From Candidatus Lactobacillus pullistercoris (GTDB lineage: Bacteria; Bacillota; Bacilli; Lactobacillales; Lactobacillaceae): a stretch of 46,269 nt of DNA. A model generated the notes under the pieces. The model saw only the letters and a list, made by a program, of their open reading frames with translations, was not told the origin of the DNA and ran no database searches. The stretch's first letter is position 1. Every line of letters starts with the position of its first letter. A program made the translations under genes and the position numbers. Location: assembly GCA_018883635.1 (NCBI GenBank), contig JAHLFT010000066.1, positions 1-46,269 of the forward strand. The letters are read 5' to 3'. Below are positions 41,728-46,269 of the stretch, one piece after another.

Positions 41728-42999
41728 TTAATCCTTCGATGTCAAAATTTTAGCAAATGAGGACTTAAGATCCTTATTATCTGTTTCTTTAACCATACAA
41801 TCATCACCGTTGGTGGTTTGGTCAACTAAAACAACCGGTTCATTATCATACACACAGAAGAAGTATGTGATATGTTGTTCTGGATTACCAACATCGGCAT
41901 TAAAGATTGCAACAACATGATAGTCGTAATCATCTTTTTCTAAATCTGGATCATAGCCGATGTCGATCTTTTTACCATCTTTATCATCATCGGAATATAG
42001 TTTAAAAGTCCGATCATCGAAATCATCAGGATAAGTTTCTCCGGCGTCGGTTTTAATTGAATCATCGCCATTATATTCTTCATAATCCTGCTTCATCTTT
42101 TTGCCAAAAGAATCCATGAAGTCAGCAAGTTCTTCTTCTTTATCATCACTCCAGCTGACATCTTCATCACTGGAATTGCTATCTTCATCTGAATTAGATT
42201 CTGAAGATGAACTGTCTCTTGAACTCTCATCCTCATCACTATCAATTTCATTGCCGTTTTCATCGCCAACATAAACTTGATGAACAATGCGTTGAACCCG
42301 TTGCTTAGTCAAAGAATGACTTACTTTTTTAGCTAAAGTTGGGAAAAAGACACTCTTGCTGCGACCTTTTCTAGAAATATATGTAACTTTTGAATTTGAA
42401 ACATTATGAACATCAGAAACAACATAACCAGTATCAGGATCAAGAACATATACCATTCCATCTCGAGGGGCTTTAACACGATAATCACCGAATTCATATT
42501 CTGGCAAAGCTTTAATGTGCAAATCACCATTTTCGGCATCATCAAAGGTTTTATCCCAACTAGGATCATCTTTAAAATGCATATGCGCGTAAGAAATAGC
42601 AAGACCAGCTGTATCTTTAGGTGAAAGCTTATCAACTTTTTCAAAACCCAGACTTTTAGCAGTTTGAGCGAAGGCGGCCTGATCAGCATTCTGATTATTA
42701 CTTTGCAAAGTAAAGAAAATCATTCCTGCAGCTGCTAGAAATAAAACACAAGCCGCAATAATTAGACAATTATTACGAATCTTTCTATTTTTATCTATCT
42801 TACTTTGTGGCTTTTTGCTTGGCCTCTTACCCATATTGGGCTGATTATTAATAGCTTGTGGGGCTGGCTGCATTTGCGGTATCTGTCTTCTTAAATTATT
42901 TTGGCCTGCAGCTGGGACGCCAGAAACATCCGCACCACAATGATCACAAAATTTATCTTGAGCTGATAATTTAGCTCCACACTTTGGACAATATTTCAT
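41728..42999 (-). CDS. Zinc-ribbon membrane protein with shared C-terminal outer domain
   Basis: 423 aa from MKYCPKCGAKL; the frame continues to a GTG five codons upstream, but GGAGAG precedes this ATG. N-terminal zinc ribbon (Cys4, Cys7, Cys18, Cys21), Pro/Gln-rich linker, one membrane helix (about 77-97), then an outer domain (about 130-250; LAISYAHMHFKDDPSWDKTF) shared with the next two genes. Then a Ser/Asp/Glu-rich segment and a C-terminal region (about 310-423). The stop TAA is followed in frame by 12 codons for an acidic tail (DSDEDTIDDDDE) and another stop, so the gene may have been shortened. Function unknown. Confidence 0.8.
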   Translation of the reverse strand: MKYCPKCGAKLSAQDKFCDHCGADVSGVPAAGQNNLRRQIPQMQPAPQAINNQPNMGKRPSKKPQSKIDKNRKIRNNCLIIAACVLFLAAAGMIFFTLQSNNQNADQAAFAQTAKSLGFEKVDKLSPKDTAGLAISYAHMHFKDDPSWDKTFDDAENGDLHIKALPEYEFGDYRVKAPRDGMVYVLDPDTGYVVSDVHNVSNSKVTYISRKGRSKSVFFPTLAKKVSHSLTKQRVQRIVHQVYVGDENGNEIDSDEDESSRDSSSSESNSDEDSNSSDEDVSWSDDKEEELADFMDSFGKKMKQDYEEYNGDDSIKTDAGETYPDDFDDRTFKLYSDDDKDGKKIDIGYDPDLEKDDYDYHVVAIFNADVGNPEQHITYFFCVYDNEPVVLVDQTTNGDDCMVKETDNKDLKSSFAKILTSKD

Positions 43000-43015
43000 A
43001 ACTCTACTCTCCACT

Positions 43016-44017
43016 TTAATACTTAGACGGGTGTTGTTTTGCTTCGGCTAAAGAACGGTAATATTTAGGAGAATATTTAAACGGAACATTACTTGCTCCC
43101 ATGATCATATGATCTCCCTCAGGTTTCATTGTTTGCGTATCAGTTCCATATACTCCGTAAGAAAGTACGCCATCAACCATCGTTGCGAACCAAATTTTAT
43201 CGCGTAATTTGGCATTATTGTTAAATTCCTTAGAATTGACAAGCTTTTTGTTCATCTTAAATAAAGGATGACCGTTTACTCCTGCAGTCGTTACCGTTTC
43301 AGTATCTACTTTACCATCTTTATCAACGCTGTACCATTTACCAATAAATTGATTTGGGATCGTAAATTGCTGCAAACCATATTTATTATTACTATTATCA
43401 GATTTAGAAGCGGAATCTTGATTTGAATCGTTATCAGCTTGATCAGTATCATTTTCTGATCTTGGCTCTTGAGTAGAAACTTGCTCATCGACTTCTAAAT
43501 TCTTACATAGAGCCTTCCAAAATCCTAACTGACCTTGATCTTTCACATATTCATAAGCTGTTTTCAAATTTACACTACCAATTTGTTTTTCATCATCACC
43601 CATAATAATTGTGCTCAATGACGCTTCATCTGCATTCGTAATCACAAGCGCGGCTTTACCATTTAAAATATAAAGTCTTTGCGATGCACTAGCTTCAACG
43701 CTACGATCATTATCAAAATGATAGCTGTTAAATCTGCGAACTTCTAATTTATTATTTTGAGCATTATCATATACGTCATTCCAGGCTTCATTATCTGGAT
43801 ACTTCAAATGAGTATAAACAATTGATAAACCGACAATTTGTCTAATTGACAAATCTGCCCAATCATTACTTTTTTTCTTGGGCGCTGTTGTTTTTATTGG
43901 CATTACCTTTTGTTGTCGCTCTTTATTAGCAAATGATAAAGCAAAGAAAATAGCTAATAAAACAAAAATTATGCTCAAACCAACCCAGAGATATGTTCTC
44001 TGCTTATTTTTATTCAT
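43016..44017 (-). CDS. Membrane protein with shared outer domain
   Basis: 333 aa. Only a short basic N-terminus (MNKNKQRTY) stays inside, then one membrane helix (about 10-30). The outer part begins with the shared domain (about 55-165; IVGLSIVYTHLKYPDNEAWN, then RLYILNGKAALVI), an Asn/Asp/Ser linker (185-215), and a C-terminal beta-rich domain starting FTIPNQFIGKWYSVDKDG. It starts with a GTGGGAGAA ribosome binding site and ends 16 bp before the next gene; the two may form one unit. I do not recognise the family with certainty. Confidence 0.75.
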   Translation of the reverse strand: MNKNKQRTYLWVGLSIIFVLLAIFFALSFANKERQQKVMPIKTTAPKKKSNDWADLSIRQIVGLSIVYTHLKYPDNEAWNDVYDNAQNNKLEVRRFNSYHFDNDRSVEASASQRLYILNGKAALVITNADEASLSTIIMGDDEKQIGSVNLKTAYEYVKDQGQLGFWKALCKNLEVDEQVSTQEPRSENDTDQADNDSNQDSASKSDNSNNKYGLQQFTIPNQFIGKWYSVDKDGKVDTETVTTAGVNGHPLFKMNKKLVNSKEFNNNAKLRDKIWFATMVDGVLSYGVYGTDTQTMKPEGDHMIMGASNVPFKYSPKYYRSLAEAKQHPSKY

Positions 44018-44061
44018 TTTTCTCCCACTATTCTATTTCTAATATCACTTTATTTTTCCCA

Positions 44062-44096
44062 CAAAAAAAGCCTCAGAATAAATCTGGGGCCAACTC
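44062..44096 (-). terminator. Terminator between two paralogous membrane-protein genes
   Basis: On the minus strand, GCCCCAGA pairs with TCTGAGGC (one mismatch), followed by TTTTTTT. It lies 120 bp after the stop of the upstream gene. Confidence 0.7.
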
Positions 44097-44218
44097 AATC
44101 TTAAAATATAAAAAATGTTCAAACAAAAAAATACTAATTTTTAAGAAAGAGCAACGAGGATTTGCCTCTGGACATATTATAACAGAATCAATCTTTAGAT
44201 GCTATCAAAAAATAAAGC

Positions 44219-46069
44219 TTATTCAATATTTTTATATTTAATTTTCTTTGCTAGACGATTAATTTGATCGGCATAACCCGCCTTCTTTATTGCTTTATAC
44301 ATTTGATAAATTGTGGCGGTATTATTGCTATCCGAAGTAAAGAAAGAAACTGTTCTTCCACCGTTTTCATCTTTAAAGCCAAAACCCACTTCTTTTTCAA
44401 GAACGTAAATATAATTATTACCTTGGACAGAAACGGTTGCATTCCCGAACTTATATTGGCTGTAGCGCTCAACTTCATCACCATTATCAGTCATGCTATT
44501 GTAAGCTTCTTGCCATACTGGATCTAGTTTGAGATTAGCGTATAAAATACTTAAAGCCACTTGTTGATCACGATTCAAATTTTGTGCTTGTTGTTTAGTA
44601 GTGCCTGAAGATTGATTAACTGCATAATTTTGAGCCGGTTTATTATACATGTGATAAACTTCATAGCCAATTCCGCATAACAATGCGATTCCAATTAAAG
44701 CAAAGACTCCAAGGATGGTTTTCATCCCTTTTCCCATCTTTTCTTTATTAGCAGCTGCAGGCTTAGGATTTTGATCGGGTACAACTGGTGGTTGAGTCTT
44801 TTGGGGAACAGGTTGCGTTCTTTGAACAGGATTATTTTTTCGATTCAAATATTGCGCAAAAGTAAGATAATTCGAATTTATCCGTGGTCTTTGATACCAA
44901 TTGCGGTGCTTACTTTGCTCGTCAGTTATTTGCACATCTGCATAAACAATCTTTTGACCATTATTTTGATAAGTATTAGCTAAATACGCTAATAAATCAT
45001 GATATTGCTGCAAATCTGTTAAGGCTGAAGCTTGATTAAATTGAGCAACAGTATTGTGATGTGAACCGATATTGCCATAATTCTTAATTGAAAAGCAAAG
45101 ATTCATAATTCTCTGTGGCAATATCTTTAAGAAAGCAATATAGCCTAGCTGGTTACTTAAATTGGCATTTTGCCATTCATAGCCAGGATTGATCTGATTT
45201 AATTTTAACAATTGATCAGTTAGTAATTCCAATCCTTGCCGAATGGTATTCGACATTTGCTTATAATACGCCTGTTGATAAAGCCGAAGTGCCTCATCCA
45301 TATTACGCAAAAAAGGTGCCAAAAGAGGAATTGTTTTAATAAAAGAGAAATTAAGATCTTGTGGCTCTGGATTGACGAATTTTACTGTAGTTGAATTACC
45401 TTGATTCACTGGTTGAGCAACTGCTGCTTGCTTATTCAGAGAGGGATTAGTCTGTTGAATTTTTGGTTTATTTGGAATCAGAATATTGTAATGAACACTA
45501 TGTTCCTTAAATGAACCATCTGGAAAAATAACCTTTACTTTGGCATTTGTATATTTATTTTGAGCAGTATCAGGTTCATAAACCCATTCAAATTTTGTAG
45601 CAGCCGGGAATTTTTTCCCGTCTTTAAAAATCTTTCTAATTTCTTTTTTTGAAGGGACTGAACTTCCCTTTTGCAAAGCCAAGCCTTTTTTTACAGCTAA
45701 ATCATATTTTTCAATATCTTTTTTAGGCTGCGTCACCTGTATCATTTGATCTTGATTAGCTGCTGAAAGAATATCTTCTGATAAGTTCGTCTTAGTAAAA
45801 CGTGATTCTTTTGTCTTTTTTTCTGCAGTAATTACAGGTTGAGGCTTATCTATTTGCCAATTTGTTGCCGTCTTTTCAATCCATTGATTTTGACCACCAA
45901 TTCGGTAATAAACTTTACCGCTAATTTCTTTGGCTTCAAAAACTGTAACTTCAGTATTAGCATTTTGAACACCATTTTGCTTAATGCCAACCGCATTAAA
46001 TAAAGATGCCGTTTTAATGACTTTTACTTTTGTTCCAAATTTTGGTTCTTTTGTTCGATCAAATGCCAA
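44219..46069 (-). CDS. Chimeric membrane protein: SLAP-like, Rib-like and DUF4145-like parts, then shared outer domain
   Basis: 616 aa from a TTG start (46069) placed 9 bp after AAGGGAG; other starts are possible. Using this numbering: SLAP/SH3-like segment at about 10-75 (KVYYRIGGQNQWI); Rib-like domain at about 135-198 (TKFEWVYEPDTAQ, then KVIFPDGSFKEHSVHYNI); helical DUF4145-like part at about 250-380 (IRQGLELLTDQLL, NYGNIGSHHNTV); membrane helix at about 450-470; shared C-terminal domain at 500-605 (VALSILYANLKLDPVWQEAY). No signal peptide, so by analogy with the zinc-ribbon paralogue the long N-terminal part should be inside the cell. Function unknown. Confidence 0.72.
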   Translation of the reverse strand: MAFDRTKEPKFGTKVKVIKTASLFNAVGIKQNGVQNANTEVTVFEAKEISGKVYYRIGGQNQWIEKTATNWQIDKPQPVITAEKKTKESRFTKTNLSEDILSAANQDQMIQVTQPKKDIEKYDLAVKKGLALQKGSSVPSKKEIRKIFKDGKKFPAATKFEWVYEPDTAQNKYTNAKVKVIFPDGSFKEHSVHYNILIPNKPKIQQTNPSLNKQAAVAQPVNQGNSTTVKFVNPEPQDLNFSFIKTIPLLAPFLRNMDEALRLYQQAYYKQMSNTIRQGLELLTDQLLKLNQINPGYEWQNANLSNQLGYIAFLKILPQRIMNLCFSIKNYGNIGSHHNTVAQFNQASALTDLQQYHDLLAYLANTYQNNGQKIVYADVQITDEQSKHRNWYQRPRINSNYLTFAQYLNRKNNPVQRTQPVPQKTQPPVVPDQNPKPAAANKEKMGKGMKTILGVFALIGIALLCGIGYEVYHMYNKPAQNYAVNQSSGTTKQQAQNLNRDQQVALSILYANLKLDPVWQEAYNSMTDNGDEVERYSQYKFGNATVSVQGNNYIYVLEKEVGFGFKDENGGRTVSFFTSDSNNTATIYQMYKAIKKAGYADQINRLAKKIKYKNIE

Positions 46070-46101
46070 GATCCTAGTCTCCCTTACTACTCCCAAGCTC
46101 C

Positions 46102-46124
46102 ATTATATCCATTAAATTATAGCA
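46102..46124 (-). promoter_or_regulatory. Promoter of the chimeric membrane-protein gene
   Basis: On the minus strand, an extended -10 (TGCTATAAT, 46116-46124) and a second TATAAT (46102-46107) lie 33-55 bp before the TTG start. No clear -35 was seen. Confidence 0.5.
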
Positions 46125-46177
46125 GATATAAAAGCGAGGAATAAAAGTGTCTGGGAAAAAACTAATTCTCAGACAGG

Positions 46178-46220
46178 AAAAAAGAACGATGATTTCCTAA
46201 TGGATTTCATCGTTCTTTTT
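46178..46220. terminator. Terminator near the right edge
   Basis: AAAAAGAACGATGA and TCATCGTTCTTTTT form a perfect stem with a 14-nt loop. It probably serves a gene beyond the right edge, on the minus strand, or reads in both directions. A smaller hairpin (GTCTGGGA/TCTCAGAC) lies at about 46149-46175. Confidence 0.8.
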
Positions 46221-46269
46221 CTATACTTTAAGTGCCTTCCTTGATATTATTGAATCACCACAAAACAAA

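Noticed and set aside
42093-42689. Alternative frames within the zinc-ribbon protein gene
   Set aside because: Shadows caused by its Asp/Ser-rich codons.
1-46269. tRNA, rRNA, IS elements, integrases, attachment sites
   Set aside because: None was found; the hairpins seen all fit terminators, the T-box or operators.

Overview
The window looks like a chromosomal segment of a low-GC lactobacillus, most probably of the Lactobacillus gasseri/johnsonii group. The reasons are the AT-rich composition, strong GGAGG-type ribosome binding sites, the PepD and PepI-like peptidases, an S-layer-associated (SLAP) surface protein with a SEC10/PgrA domain, and a relic of the frc/oxc oxalate genes known from this group. 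Species assignment is inference. I saw no rRNA, tRNA, CRISPR array, IS element or phage gene.

Layout. 1-2225: a TetR regulator and a truncated MMPL/RND-type exporter. 2245-4167: CorA and a protein with a class A beta-lactamase-like fold whose three catalytic motifs are all replaced. 4241-9774: a Ugp-type glycerol-3-phosphate(-like) ABC operon with an embedded metallo-beta-lactamase-fold hydrolase. 9931-15261: dipeptidase PepD, then a compact run DUF3290-DUF421-Sir2-like-DEDDh exonuclease-EndA-like nuclease. 15295-16213: pnuC with a perfect palindrome over its promoter. 16238-18828: a PAS protein with three C-terminal flavinylation-type motifs, and an ABC exporter. 18888-23391: PepI-like hydrolase, two PepSY proteins, a GNAT, a DUF1304 protein and an oxc::frc fusion relic. 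23415-26003: EF-P, pantothenate kinase, an SGNH hydrolase and a GNAT. 26013-28554: an amino-acid ABC operon behind a T-box leader with two antiterminator/terminator modules but one Stem I; its binding-protein gene is frameshifted. 28566-32450: HelD, a matrixin-like protease and a histidine phosphatase. 32456-35829: a BceAB-type ABC pair and a divergent DUF4145/HEPN-like protein. 35850-46269: an envelope block with a TcaA-like protein, a lipoprotein hexosaminidase, the SLAP/SEC10 protein and three consecutive paralogous membrane proteins.

Most unusual points: (a) three neighbouring genes (41728-46096) share an undescribed-looking C-terminal outer domain after one membrane helix, while their N-terminal parts differ (zinc ribbon; nothing; SLAP-like + Rib-like + DUF4145-like); the same DUF4145-like module occurs alone at 35180-35791. 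(b) The PAS protein carries three D-x-x-[ST]-G-A-[ST] motifs, the ApbE flavinylation signature. (c) The tandem T-box. (d) An in-frame oxc/frc deletion fusion. (e) Several degraded or altered enzymes: the pseudo-beta-lactamase, a Sir2-like protein without the catalytic His, a frameshifted binding protein, and a zinc-ribbon protein with a hidden acidic tail after its stop.

All calls rest on reading the sequence and remembered family motifs; no database search was run.
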